A DNA stretch of 64,000 bases from Undibacterium cyanobacteriorum (GCF_031326225.1 NZ_CP133720.1:1860001-1924000), one strand, 5' to 3'; shown: positions 30,667 through 39,579, counted from the stretch's first letter. Numbers and translations: made by a program. The notes: a model not told the origin generated them from the sequence alone.

Positions 30667-31311
30667 ATGTCCAAGCCTGTCGATACCTTGATTGATCCTG
30701 CAAAGTTGGATTTAAGTGAGTCGGCGAATATGCATTTGGCTGAAATAAGGAAGAGCAGCCAGCGCGCTTATCAGGGGCATTTCCTACAAGTAGAACAAGA
30801 TACAGTTACTTTGCCGGATGGTGCTGAGGTCAGTCGCGAATACATTAAGCATCCGGGTGCGGTTGTCATCTTACCTTTATTCGATGATGGTTCCGTGCTG
30901 TTGGAGCGCCAATTCCGCTATCCCTTGCATCAAGTCTTTTTAGAGTTCCCTGCCGGGAAGATCGATCCCGGTGAAGACCATCTTGAATGCGCGAAGCGCG
31001 AATTGCAGGAGGAGACAGGATTTACTGCGCAAGAGTGGTCGTTTGTCTGCACCATTCATAACGCCATCGCTTACTCAGATGAACATCTCGAAATTTATCT
31101 GGCTCGTGGTCTGATTGCTGGTGAAGCAAAGCTTGATGAAGAAGAGTTCTTAGAAACTTTCCGTGCTCCAGCAACGCAAGTCTTGGAGTGGGTACGTGAG
31201 GGTTTGATTACCGATGTGAAAACGGTGATTGGTGCTTTCTGGCTTGAGAAAATCATGCAAGGTGAGTGGCAGGCTAAACCATTGAATTCAGCGAGATCAG
31301 ATGACGACTAG
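30667..31311 (+). CDS. NUDIX hydrolase, probable ADP-ribose pyrophosphatase
   Basis: A 214-residue NUDIX enzyme whose box reads G-x5-E...RELQEETG (within GKIDPGEDHLECAKRELQEE and TG), with glutamates for Mg binding. The upstream GHFLQVEQDTVTLPDG and IKHPGAVVILPLFDDG and the downstream IHNAIAYSDEHLEIYLARGL match ADP-ribose pyrophosphatases (NudF type). It starts ten bases after the DUF2818 stop, so it is the end of the nuo transcript. A role in NADH breakdown-product recycling is plausible but inferred. Confidence 0.92.
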   Translation: MSKPVDTLIDPAKLDLSESANMHLAEIRKSSQRAYQGHFLQVEQDTVTLPDGAEVSREYIKHPGAVVILPLFDDGSVLLERQFRYPLHQVFLEFPAGKIDPGEDHLECAKRELQEETGFTAQEWSFVCTIHNAIAYSDEHLEIYLARGLIAGEAKLDEEEFLETFRAPATQVLEWVREGLITDVKTVIGAFWLEKIMQGEWQAKPLNSARSDDD

Positions 31312-31345
31312 ATTTGTTGATCTTGGAGTAGGGTGGCATTCTTTG

Positions 31346-31381
31346 CTTAGTTTTAAACTCAGTTTCAAATTCAGTTCCCAA
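31346..31381. repeat. 12-bp tandem repeat, three copies
   Basis: Units CTTAGTTTTAAA, CTCAGTTTCAAA and TTCAGTTCCCAA lie head to tail, starting 35 bases after the NUDIX stop and before the terminator. Confidence 0.7.
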
Positions 31382-31446
31382 GCTCGTTTTCCTGATGATT
31401 TTCGATCTGCCTGAATTTGCCCGATTTAACCCTATTTTGCGATACA

Positions 31447-31480
31447 AAAAAGCCCCACCAAAATTTGAGTGGGGCTTTTT
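31447..31480. terminator. Bidirectional terminator between nuo operon and ETF-QO
   Basis: AAAAAGCCCCAC (31447-31458) pairs with GTGGGGCTTTTT (31469-31480). A-runs and T-runs on both sides let it end the NUDIX transcript and the converging ETF-QO transcript. Confidence 0.93.
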
Positions 31481-31515
31481 ATTTTTGAGCTTGACGATTA
31501 GTTCAAGCGACGTCA

Positions 31516-33189
31516 TTACATACTCGAGTAGTTTGGGCCACCGCCGCCTTCTGGAGTGACCCAGACGATATTCTGGGTCGGATCTTTGATATCGCAAGTC
31601 TTGCAGTGAACACAGTTTTGCGAATTGATCTGCAGACGATCTGAACCATCTTCATTCTTCACAAATTCATAGACGCCAGCCGGGCAATAGCGTGATTCTG
31701 GACCTGCGTATTTCGCTAAGTTCACATTGACAGGAACTCCCGCATCTTTCAAGGTCAGATGAATTGGTTGATCTTCTGCGTGATTGGTATTTGAGATGAA
31801 TACCGATGACAAACGATCGAAGGTCAACTTACCATCAGGCTTCGGATAATTAATCGGTGTGAACTCAGAAGCAGGGCGCAAGCAAGCGTGATCTGGTGTC
31901 GAGTGACGGAAAGTCCAAGGTGCTTTGCCACGCAAGAGTACTTGGTCGATCCATACCATTGGTGCACCGTAAGCACCGCGTTTCAGCAATGGTTTGACGT
32001 TTCGAGCGACATGCAATTCCTCATGCAACCAAGAGGCTTCAAACGCTGTGCTATACGCATTCAATTCGTCATGTTGACGACCTGCTGTGACTGCTTCGAA
32101 AGCAGCGTTAGCTGCTAACATACCTGTTTTGATCGCGGCATGGCTACCCTTGATACGGCTCATGTTGAGGAAGCCAGCATCACATCCGATCAAAGCGCCA
32201 CCTGGGAAAGTCAATTTTGGTAGAGACTGCAAGCCACCAGCGGTGATCGCACGAGCACCATAGGACAAACGTTTTGCGCCTTCAAAGTAGCCGCGAATTG
32301 CTGGATGAGTCTTGAAGCGTTGGAATTCTTCGAATGGCGAAATGTAAGGATTCTCATAAGCCAAACCAACGACATAACCGACCGCCACCTGATTGTTCTC
32401 GAGGTGATATAAGAACGAGCCTGCATACTGATCAAACATTGGCCAGCCAGTGGTATGAACCACCAAACCTGGTTTGTGATGTTTAGGATCGATTTCCCAC
32501 AGCTCTTTAATCCCGATGCCATACGATTGTGGATCTTTGCCTTTGTCGAGTTCAAACTTGGCGATCATTTGTTTGCCGAGATGGCCACGTGCGCCTTCTG
32601 CGAACAAAGTGTATTTCGCATGCAATTCCATGCCGATCTGGAAGGATGGCGATGCTTCACCTTCACGATTGACGCCCATGTTGCCAGTCGCAATGCCTTT
32701 GACTGAACCGTCATCGTTGTACAGCACTTCTGCGGCTGTGAAACCCGGGAACACTTCGACACCAAGCGACTCAGCTTGTTGAGCCAACCAACGTGTGACA
32801 TTACCCAAAGAGATGATGTAGTTGCCTTCATTGTGAAAGCATTTTGGTACTAACCAGTTTGGCGTACGATAGGCGCTAGTCTCAGTTAATACCAAGATTT
32901 CGTCTTCAGTGACCGGCGTATTGAGCGGCGCACCCAGTTCTTTCCAATTCGGGAATAATTCGGTTAGCGCTTTCGGATCCATAATCGCGCCCGACAAAAT
33001 ATGCGCGCCGGGTTCGCTTCCTTTTTCTAAGACGACGACGGAAATATCTTTTCCGCTTTCGTTGGCCAATTGCTTGAGTTTGATCGCAGCCGACAAGCCT
33101 GCAGGGCCTGCACCGACGATCACAACGTCATATTCCATGGCATCGCGTGGGCCGTATTCTTCTAAGAGTTTTTGCGAGGAAGTGGTCAT
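31516..33189 (-). CDS. Electron transfer flavoprotein-ubiquinone oxidoreductase
   Basis: ETF-QO passes electrons from ETF (fatty acid and amino acid oxidation) to ubiquinone at the inner membrane. The FAD site VVIVGAGPAGLSAAIKL is at residue 22 onward. A ubiquinone-binding domain with a membrane-surface loop lies in the middle. The C-terminal [4Fe-4S] motif CVHCKTCDIKDP, with an earlier Cys in SRYCPAGVYEF, completes the set. The frame is open to a TTG at 33207, but ATG 33189 gives MTTSSQKLLEEYGPRD, so I start there (557 residues). It is a single gene with a perfect inverted repeat (33234-33263) upstream. Confidence 0.96.
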   Translation of the reverse strand: MTTSSQKLLEEYGPRDAMEYDVVIVGAGPAGLSAAIKLKQLANESGKDISVVVLEKGSEPGAHILSGAIMDPKALTELFPNWKELGAPLNTPVTEDEILVLTETSAYRTPNWLVPKCFHNEGNYIISLGNVTRWLAQQAESLGVEVFPGFTAAEVLYNDDGSVKGIATGNMGVNREGEASPSFQIGMELHAKYTLFAEGARGHLGKQMIAKFELDKGKDPQSYGIGIKELWEIDPKHHKPGLVVHTTGWPMFDQYAGSFLYHLENNQVAVGYVVGLAYENPYISPFEEFQRFKTHPAIRGYFEGAKRLSYGARAITAGGLQSLPKLTFPGGALIGCDAGFLNMSRIKGSHAAIKTGMLAANAAFEAVTAGRQHDELNAYSTAFEASWLHEELHVARNVKPLLKRGAYGAPMVWIDQVLLRGKAPWTFRHSTPDHACLRPASEFTPINYPKPDGKLTFDRLSSVFISNTNHAEDQPIHLTLKDAGVPVNVNLAKYAGPESRYCPAGVYEFVKNEDGSDRLQINSQNCVHCKTCDIKDPTQNIVWVTPEGGGGPNYSSM

Positions 33190-33587
33190 GTTATGGGATC
33201 TTTCCAAAAAAAAGGAACGAGCGTGCTAATTTGAATACCGGATCTTAGGGGGAGTCCGGTATTTCTGCAAGACGAAAAACTAGTGGTGAATTTCTAAAGC
33301 GCGCTTTGTGTTGTTTTTGCTATGGGCGAATTATCCCAGATTTTGCGTGACTTGCCTGCCTTTGTCTGCGCACTTTCTGCAAATAGAGCGTGTCATGTGA
33401 CGCTTTGCCACAGGCGACTCTGACTCTATTTTGTAGTGCTTTACAAATGTGGTAGCTCGGTAGGCAAGTGGTGGGTTAGTGATGCGGTAGTGGTGAGATA
33501 GAGCAAAACTTCTGTGACGAGCTTGCCATGAAGTACATGTTTGCAGGTATGATGCAAAACTAAGTTTAACTGTGCTTGGAGAATTTC
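33190..33587. other. Divergent intergenic region ETF-QO / SDR gene
   Basis: A 398-base region holding promoters for both genes. It contains a 9-bp inverted repeat AATACCGGA-N12-TCCGGTATT (33234-33263), a 10-bp palindrome GTCATGTGAC near 33393, and a possible promoter for the SDR gene (TTGCCA at 33523, TATGAT at 33548, spacing 19). No coding frame is supported. Confidence 0.6.
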
Positions 33588-34364
33588 ATGGGAATCGAAG
33601 TCAATTTCGAAGGTAAAGTCGCATTGGTAACTGGCGCATCAAGTGGTTTGGGCGAACGCTTTGCGAAGGTCTTGGCAATGGCTGGCGCAGAAGTGGTTTT
33701 GGCATCGCGCCGTACTGAACGATTGAAGGAATTGCGTGCCGAAATCGAGGCTGAAGGCGGTGCTGCGCATGTGGTCGCTTTGGATGTGACGGACTACGCC
33801 AGTATCAGATCGGCGGTCGCCCATGCGGAGACCGAGGCAGGGCCGATCGACATCTTGATTAACAATTCTGGCGTGTCGACGCAGCAGAAATTGGTGGATG
33901 TGAGCCCAGAAGATTATGCCTTCGTGATGGATACCAACCAGCGTGGCGCCTTTTTTGTCGCGCAAGAAGTGGCGAAACGTATGATTGCGCGCTCGAAGGG
34001 TGACCACAAAAAACAGCATCGCATTATCAATATCGCCTCGGTGGCAGGCCTTCGTGTGATTCCACAATTGGGCATCTACTGCATGAGTAAAGCAGCAGTG
34101 GTGCAGATGACGAAGGCAATGGCGGTTGAGTGGGGTAAATTTGGCATCAATGTGAATGCCATTTGCCCTGGCTATATCGAGACTGAAATCAATTCGGAGC
34201 ATTTCCAAACGGAACAAGGCAAGCGCTTGATCGACATGCTGCCACGCAAACGCGTCGGTACGCCTGAGGATTTAGATGGTTTGCTGTTGCTACTCGCCGC
34301 TGAAGAATCTCGCTTTATCAACGGCTCTATCATTGCGGCCGACGATGGTTTGAGTGTGACTTAA
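33588..34364 (+). CDS. Short-chain dehydrogenase/reductase (SDR)
   Basis: A 258-residue classical SDR. The cofactor motif TGASSGLGERF is at about residue 15, followed by an Arg pair after the second strand (ASRRTERL) that favours NADP(H). NNSGVST and the catalytic Ser and YCMSKAA (Tyr-x3-Lys) are intact. The C-terminal NGSIIAADDGLSVT closes the fold. ATG 33588 follows GGAGAATTTC; an upstream TTG (33576) is rejected. The substrate is unknown; PhaB-like or FabG-like roles are possible. Confidence 0.92.
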   Translation: MGIEVNFEGKVALVTGASSGLGERFAKVLAMAGAEVVLASRRTERLKELRAEIEAEGGAAHVVALDVTDYASIRSAVAHAETEAGPIDILINNSGVSTQQKLVDVSPEDYAFVMDTNQRGAFFVAQEVAKRMIARSKGDHKKQHRIINIASVAGLRVIPQLGIYCMSKAAVVQMTKAMAVEWGKFGINVNAICPGYIETEINSEHFQTEQGKRLIDMLPRKRVGTPEDLDGLLLLLAAEESRFINGSIIAADDGLSVT

Positions 34365-34418
34365 TCACCCTCTATGCCGATGTATCAAACTATGAGTTGA
34401 AGTCGAGAGATTCTAATC

Positions 34419-34440
34419 AAATTCAAGCCAAATTCAAGCC
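34419..34440. repeat. Perfect 11-bp tandem duplication
   Basis: AAATTCAAGCC occurs twice in a row, ending 24 bases before the VOC gene start. Confidence 0.75.
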
Positions 34441-34464
34441 TAACCGCAGTCAAGGAACTGAGAC

Positions 34465-34863
34465 ATGAGTAAGAAAATTTTTCTGAATATCCCCGTGGCC
34501 GATGTGGCGAAATCAAAGGCGTTTTTCGAAGCGGTTGGCTTTCGAAGTGACTCGAAATTTGGCGGCGATGAAGGAGCTTGTATCGTCATCAGCGACAGCA
34601 TTTTTGCGATGCTCACAACGCATCAACGCTTTAAAGACTTCACGCCAAAGGAAGTGTGTGACACCAGCAAGGCCGTTGAATTTCTGATCAATCTACAATG
34701 CGAAAGCCGTCAAGAAGTCGATCAACTTGTGGCCAATGCCTTGGCTGCGGGCGGCTCAACGTATGATCAAGCCGAAGACCTCGGCTTTATGTATTCACAT
34801 AGTTTTGTCGATCTCGATGGCCATGGTTGGGGATTGTTTTATCTACCAGAATCTTCGAACTGA
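34465..34863 (+). CDS. VOC-superfamily protein (glyoxalase/dioxygenase fold)
   Basis: A 132-residue protein with two beta-alpha-beta3 units of the vicinal oxygen chelate fold (KIFLNIPVADVAKSKAFFEA ... FGGDEGACIVISD ... YSHSFVDLDGHGWGLFYLPE). The C-terminal DLDGHGWGLFYL with its His resembles PhnB/lactoylglutathione lyase-like extradiol-type proteins. Metal binding and substrate cannot be assigned. It is 100 bases after the SDR gene and ends at a bidirectional terminator. Confidence 0.88.
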   Translation: MSKKIFLNIPVADVAKSKAFFEAVGFRSDSKFGGDEGACIVISDSIFAMLTTHQRFKDFTPKEVCDTSKAVEFLINLQCESRQEVDQLVANALAAGGSTYDQAEDLGFMYSHSFVDLDGHGWGLFYLPESSN

Positions 34864-34882
34864 GTTAGTTTCGATTGTAGAT

Positions 34883-34925
34883 AAAAGAGCGTGAACGGAT
34901 AGATCCAATCACGCTCTTTTTGTTT
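34883..34925. terminator. Bidirectional terminator between VOC gene and GH5 gene
   Basis: AAAAGAGCGTGA (34883-34894) pairs with TCACGCTCTTTT (34909-34920), followed by T on the plus strand and preceded by A, so it serves both converging genes. Confidence 0.92.
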
Positions 34926-34950
34926 CAAAAATCTGATTGCACTGAGTGAA

Positions 34951-36786
34951 TCAGTTCACCTTGGTAATCCTAAACCAATTCAAATTCCAGCCACCATTAT
35001 TGGCTTTGATGCCCAATTTGTGACTGCCTGCGCTGAGATTGACGGTGTGGCGAATCGTGGTCCAGTTTTGCCATCCGCCCGTCGATGGAATATTGATGGA
35101 GCCGTAGGATGGTGTGCCGCCTGCTTCTTCCAGACTCAGATTGCCACCACCGTTGAGGCTGGCAACGCGGTATTCGACCGTGTAAGTGCCGCTGCTTGGA
35201 ATGTTCACCGCAGGGTAGGACATCCAGTCACCCGCATCGATGTAGCCAACGTTTAATCCACCGCCGGCATCGCTGGTGTTTTCTAACTTCACACCGCTCA
35301 TGACGAGGTAATCTTCGCCTTGGATGGTGATGCCCTCAGTTGGTGGTGTGCTTGGCTCAAACTTAATCCAGTTGAGGTTAAAGCCACCTGTTTTCGCTGA
35401 TACACCCAGATTTTGTTTACCTGCTGCGAGGTTCACGGTGTGGCTGACCGTGGTCCAAGTCTGCCAGCCGCCGGTATAGGGTACATTCACGCTGCCGTAG
35501 ACGGGCGAGCCGCCGGCCTGCTCGAGTTGTAATACTCCCGTACTGTTCGGGCTAGCAACACGATAACTGACCTTGTAAGCGCCAGCGGCAGGGACATCAA
35601 CGCTATAGCTCATCCAATCGCCGCTATCGATGTAGCCGACGTTTTGTCCGCCGCCACCATCGCTGGTGGTTTCCGTTTGTACACCCGACATGGAGCAATA
35701 TCCTTCGGCTTCGACCGTACCCGGCAAGGCCACCGTGGTGCAAGTTGTTGGTGAACCTGGCCAGATCGAGATAATGTTCTTGGCCAAGGTACCTGAGGCC
35801 GTGAGTTGCGATGCACTCCAATTGCCAGTCGGGCTTGCACCAGGTACTAAGGCTGAAGAACCTTCCGCTTTGTCATTGAGTGACCAATTCGCATTGCTGA
35901 TGTTGTTGCGCTTCATGAAGTCGACCCAGGCCGCAGTTTCACCGGCATTCACGCCGCCATCGCCAGAGGCATTGACTGAGCCCCATTCGGTCACGAATAA
36001 AGGAATGCCATTGCTGAGGGCGGTGGTAGCCCAATCGCGTAAATATTGACCGTGGCTGCCCGCGTAGAAGTGCAGGGTGTAAGCGATGTTTTTGTAACCT
36101 GTAATCGGATCGCGCGAGGCCTCATCGACTTTTTGTGACCATTGTGGTGTGCCAACGATGATCAAGTTGTTTGGATCAATCGCGCGAATCGCAGAGATCA
36201 CCGCATTCGCGTACGGTTTGATGGTGCCACTCCACGAGATCTGTAAGGGTTCATTGTAGATTTCATAGATGACATTGGGGTAGCCCTTGTAAGTTCGCGC
36301 CATTTCTTGGAAGAAGGCGATCGATTGTGCTTGATAGTCTTCGGCATGATGCGTGTGCCAGTCGATGATGACGTACATGTCATTGGCGATCGCGGCATCA
36401 ACCACAGCTTTGACGCGATTCTTGTTGGCCACAGGGTCTTGCAAATAACCGCCGTCATCGTTGACACCCATCGCAGCGCGCACAATATTGGATTTCCAAT
36501 CGCGCTTCAGCGTGGCGACGACACCAGCGTTGTAGAACTTCTCGCCACCCCAATTGTTATTGCTCCAAAACAGACTGTTCCCAGCAAAACTGGCGACTTG
36601 TCCGCCCGCGAGCACTTTGTTGCCGCTGGTGCTTAAAGGCTGTACCGCATGGGCTTGGAAGCCGAGGCAGATGGCAAGGGCTGTTAAACCGTATTGAAGT
36701 CCAAGCTGAAGGCCGCGAGATCGTGGAAGGAGATCGGATTGCGAGCTGAGTTGAAGGCAGGAAGTGATCATGTTGACTGTGTTCAT
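34951..36786 (-). CDS. Secreted GH5 endoglucanase with two CBM6 modules
   Basis: A 611-residue secreted beta-1,4-glucanase. Residues 1-47 form a long signal peptide ending FQAHA. The GH5 catalytic domain (about 50-345) has the acid/base glutamate in YNEP (E179) and the nucleophile in VTEWGS (E267), and resembles bacterial subfamily 2 cellulases. Two CBM6 modules follow (about 356-478 and 487-611), each with GGG-x-NVGYID-x-GDWMSY and GGW-x-x-WTT motifs; they bind glycan chains. ATG 36786 follows AGAGAG; the longer open frame to 36948 is rejected. Two LacI-family-like operators lie about 275-335 bases upstream. No other polysaccharide-degrading genes are nearby, so it acts alone or with distant enzymes. 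Confidence 0.93.
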   Translation of the reverse strand: MNTVNMITSCLQLSSQSDLLPRSRGLQLGLQYGLTALAICLGFQAHAVQPLSTSGNKVLAGGQVASFAGNSLFWSNNNWGGEKFYNAGVVATLKRDWKSNIVRAAMGVNDDGGYLQDPVANKNRVKAVVDAAIANDMYVIIDWHTHHAEDYQAQSIAFFQEMARTYKGYPNVIYEIYNEPLQISWSGTIKPYANAVISAIRAIDPNNLIIVGTPQWSQKVDEASRDPITGYKNIAYTLHFYAGSHGQYLRDWATTALSNGIPLFVTEWGSVNASGDGGVNAGETAAWVDFMKRNNISNANWSLNDKAEGSSALVPGASPTGNWSASQLTASGTLAKNIISIWPGSPTTCTTVALPGTVEAEGYCSMSGVQTETTSDGGGGQNVGYIDSGDWMSYSVDVPAAGAYKVSYRVASPNSTGVLQLEQAGGSPVYGSVNVPYTGGWQTWTTVSHTVNLAAGKQNLGVSAKTGGFNLNWIKFEPSTPPTEGITIQGEDYLVMSGVKLENTSDAGGGLNVGYIDAGDWMSYPAVNIPSSGTYTVEYRVASLNGGGNLSLEEAGGTPSYGSINIPSTGGWQNWTTIRHTVNLSAGSHKLGIKANNGGWNLNWFRITKVN

Positions 36787-37261
36787 AGTGTCTCTCTTTA
36801 TTGTTGAAATTAAAAAACAGAACCAGCGTGACGTATCCCTTTGCAAATAGGGGATGCTCAAATATCGGGGGGGATATCCGTGTTTTGCGCTATGACGGTC
36901 CGGACGACACAGAGCAAAGGCACAGCAAATTTGAGCACATAGGGGCACTAGCCGGTGATATGGGCACTCAACTAGCGGAGTCTCAGTGCTGAGCCGAGAC
37001 TCGTGTGAAAAGCATTCTCAGTATCTTAATTTCGACCTTTGATGATCTTAAAAAGATGCATGAAAACGATTTCACAAAAATCAGCTTAGCATGGATTTTG
37101 AAAATATGGAATCGTTTCCAAATGAATTTTTAAAATATATTAAAAGTTAAGTTTGTGCTCGGAATATGAAGAAAGAGTGGAGGAAGATTTTTCAAAGAAA
37201 GCCGCCTAGTGAGACAGGCAATGAGTTGGTACTCGCGAATGTAGATCGTCAGCACTTCTTA
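36787..37261. other. Upstream region of the GH5 gene
   Basis: A 475-base stretch between the PAS-LuxR regulator and the GH5 gene, both on the minus strand. It has a 7-bp hairpin GAGTCTC/GAGACTC around 36978-37003, a G7 run at 36866-36873 and the two operator-like palindromes at 37061-37120. No gene is supported. Confidence 0.6.
37061..37120. promoter_or_regulatory. Two LacI-family-like operators
   Basis: TGAAAACGATTTCA (37061-37074) and TGGAATCGTTTCCA (37107-37120) are near-perfect 14-bp palindromes with a central CG, the usual form of LacI/GalR/CelR operators. Their centres are 46 bases apart. They lie upstream of the GH5 gene; no LacI gene is in the window. Confidence 0.55.
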
Positions 37262-37816
37262 CTAAGCACTGATCCGCAGCAGCTTATTAATCAGTTCGCT
37301 GGAACTGTTGGCTTGCAGTTTCTTCATGAGCTTGGCGCGATACATTTCGACCGTGCGAGGGCTGAGATCGAGTTGGCGTGCGATCAGTTTGCTGGTTTTT
37401 CCGTCGACGATGAGGGCAGCGATTTCGCGTTCGCGGGCGGTCATTTCGGGTGACACCGAACGTTTCGCACTGAGGTCTTCGAAAGTCCAAATCCCGCCAG
37501 CATGGGGGTCTTTCGGATCAAGAGCCCGACCGGAAACATGGCACCAAAACAGTTCTTGGTTGGCCCGTTTCATAATGCGTTCATCCGAGTAGTAGCCGGT
37601 CGCATTTAAGATCGGCACCAAGCGAGCGCCGGTGCGTTCAAACTCATCGCTGCTCGGATACAGCAAGAGGAAGGATTCACCGACTAAGCGTTCTTTGCTG
37701 TGCCCAAACATCTGTACCATCGCCTCGTTACACGTGATCATGCGGCGATTTTGCGACACACACATACCGACTGGTGCGAGTTCGAAAATAGCAGCGAAAT
37801 CAATATTGGTGCTCAT
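37262..37816 (-). CDS. PAS-LuxR transcriptional regulator
   Basis: A compact regulator of about 184 residues. An N-terminal PAS domain (FELAPVGMCVSQNRRMITCN ... FGHSKERLVGESFLLLYPS ... LFWCHVSGRALDP) senses a signal. A LuxR-type helix-turn-helix follows (MTAREREIAALIVDGKTSKL and ARQLDLSPRTVEMYRAKLMK). It lacks a receiver domain, so it is not a classical response regulator. The start may be 37858 (MAFQPTSSS) or 37816 (MSTNIDFAAIFE); I use the latter because it begins just before the PAS fold. A role in controlling the neighbouring GH5 or scoAB genes is only a guess. Confidence 0.85.
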   Translation of the reverse strand: MSTNIDFAAIFELAPVGMCVSQNRRMITCNEAMVQMFGHSKERLVGESFLLLYPSSDEFERTGARLVPILNATGYYSDERIMKRANQELFWCHVSGRALDPKDPHAGGIWTFEDLSAKRSVSPEMTAREREIAALIVDGKTSKLIARQLDLSPRTVEMYRAKLMKKLQANSSSELINKLLRISA

Positions 37817-37858
37817 GGTGGGCGTGGTGAATGAGGATGATGTTGGTTGAAATGCCAT

Positions 37859-38167
37859 CTAAGAGCAAAATCGTGCCTAGCATACCGTGAAGTCCCGCGC
37901 TTGGCGAGTATAGAATGCCAGCTTTAGGGTGAGCTTAAGGGCGAGCGTAATGGGGAACTTAAGGGTGAACTCAAGGGCACGATCAAAATGCGAGGTCTAT
38001 TCGCGGTATTTGCGGGGAGGGCGTGCTTGCTGAACTCTTGTCGTCGCCGACTATCGTAGTTCTACGGTATTGCTATTCGTAGGAGGGGATTCTATGCTGT
38101 GTCTTTTGCGATAAATTGCTCGCATCATTTGAGTATCATTGTGTGATTTTCTAAAAAAGGGAGACCT
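37859..38167. other. Divergent intergenic region PAS-LuxR / scoA
   Basis: This 309-base gap holds a five-copy 12-bp repeat (37922-37981) and presumably the promoters of both genes. AAGGGAGA directly precedes the scoA ATG. No coding frame is supported. Confidence 0.6.
37922..37981. repeat. 12-bp tandem repeat, five copies
   Basis: Five head-to-tail units follow the pattern CTTAAGGGTGAA (for example CTTTAGGGTGAG, CTTAAGGGCGAG, CGTAATGGGGAA, CTTAAGGGTGAA, CTCAAGGGCACG). It is in the divergent promoter region. Confidence 0.8.
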
Positions 38168-38866
38168 ATGAATAAGCTCTATCCAGACGCCGCATCTGCT
38201 TTGGCAGATATCGTTGCGGACGGCCAAACGATCGCCGTTGGCGGTTTTGGTTTGTGCGGTATTCCAGAAGCCTTGATCGCTGCTTTGCGCGACAGTGGCA
38301 AGACTGGTTTGACGGCCATTTCGAACAATGCGGGTGTTGATGGTTTTGGTTTGGGACAGTTGTTGACGACACGCCAAATCAAAAAAATGATTTCCTCCTA
38401 CGTGGGCGAAAACAAAGAATTCGAGCGTCAATATTTGGCTGGCGAATTGGAACTGGAATTCACGCCGCAAGGTACTTTGGCAGAAAAATTACGTGCTGGC
38501 GGTGCAGGCATTCCCGCATTCTTCACCAAGACTGGTGTCGGTACCATCGTCGCTGAAGGTAAAGAAGTGCGTGAATTCGATGGCCAACAATATGTCATGG
38601 AACGTTCTTTAGTGGCTGACGTGTCTTTGGTCAAAGCCTACAAGGCCGATAAAGCGGGCAATTTGGTGTATCGTAAAACAGCGCGCAACTTTAATCCTAA
38701 CGTGGCGATGGCAGGGAGAATCACCGTCGTGGAAGTAGAGCAGTTAGTTGAAATTGGTGAAATCGATCCGGATGAAGTACATACACCGGGCATATATGTT
38801 CACCGTATCGTCGTCAATGCCAATCCAGAAAAACGCATTGAACAACGCACAACGACACCTACTTAA
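38168..38866 (+). CDS. scoA: 3-oxoacid CoA-transferase subunit A
   Basis: ScoA and ScoB transfer CoA from succinyl-CoA to acetoacetate (or a similar 3-oxoacid). The alpha subunit has the glycine-rich [13 protein letters not shown] near residue 23-35 and [35 protein letters not shown] and [14 protein letters not shown], all typical. Length 232 is standard. It is 24 bases before scoB. Together with bdhA nearby it allows 3-hydroxybutyrate to be turned into acetoacetyl-CoA. Adipate/glutaconate transferases are related, so substrate is inferred. Confidence 0.95.
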   Translation: MNKLYPDAASALADIVADGQTIAVGGFGLCGIPEALIAALRDSGKTGLTAISNNAGVDGFGLGQLLTTRQIKKMISSYVGENKEFERQYLAGELELEFTPQGTLAEKLRAGGAGIPAFFTKTGVGTIVAEGKEVREFDGQQYVMERSLVADVSLVKAYKADKAGNLVYRKTARNFNPNVAMAGRITVVEVEQLVEIGEIDPDEVHTPGIYVHRIVVNANPEKRIEQRTTTPT

Positions 38867-38890
38867 ACTTCAGCGATAGAGGAAATAATC

Positions 38891-39529
38891 ATGGCATGGA
38901 CTCGTGATGAAATGGCTGCACGTGCAGCCCAAGAATTGCAAGATGGTTTTTATGTGAACCTTGGAATCGGCTTGCCGACTTTGGTGGCGAACCACGTACC
39001 AGACCATATGGAAGTATGGTTGCAGTCTGAAAATGGTTTGCTCGGTATCGGCCCATTTCCAACCGAAGATCAAGTCGATCCAGATTTGATTAATGCAGGC
39101 AAACAAACGGTCACAACCTTAGCAGGCTCTTCCATTTTTAGCTCGGCTGATTCGTTCGCTATGATACGCGGCGGCAAAATCAACGTGGCGATTCTCGGCG
39201 CGATGCAAGTCTCTGAAAAAGGCGATTTGGCGAATTGGATGATTCCAGGAAAAATGGTCAAAGGCATGGGCGGCGCGATGGATTTGGTTGCAGGCGTCGG
39301 CCGCGTGGTCGTGTTGATGGAACATGTAGCAAAAGGTGATGCGCACAAGATCCTGAAGCAATGTAATTTGCCATTGACGGGCGTTGGTGTGGTCGATCGC
39401 ATCATTACCGATTTGGGCGTAATGGATATTACGGCGAATGGTTTGAAGTTGATCGAATTGGCACCTGGTGTGACAAAGGAAGAGATCATCGCCAAAACTG
39501 AAGCAGCGCTTGATGTCTCGGCTGTTTAA
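38891..39529 (+). CDS. scoB: 3-oxoacid CoA-transferase subunit B
   Basis: The beta subunit carries the catalytic glutamate, seen in [13 protein letters not shown] (the SENG motif near residue 48). [15 protein letters not shown] at the N-terminus and [19 protein letters not shown] in the middle are family features. The 212-residue length is normal. It forms an operon with scoA and ends at a terminator (39580-39613). Confidence 0.95.
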   Translation: MAWTRDEMAARAAQELQDGFYVNLGIGLPTLVANHVPDHMEVWLQSENGLLGIGPFPTEDQVDPDLINAGKQTVTTLAGSSIFSSADSFAMIRGGKINVAILGAMQVSEKGDLANWMIPGKMVKGMGGAMDLVAGVGRVVVLMEHVAKGDAHKILKQCNLPLTGVGVVDRIITDLGVMDITANGLKLIELAPGVTKEEIIAKTEAALDVSAV

Positions 39530-39579
39530 CGAGGTCTTGCATACCGCGACAAGTTGACGTTGGTGTGCTGAAAAATGAG

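Noticed and set aside
37061..37074. CcpA-type cre site
   Set aside because: The sequence fits the cre consensus, but CcpA is a Firmicutes regulator and this is a proteobacterium. A LacI-family site is more likely.
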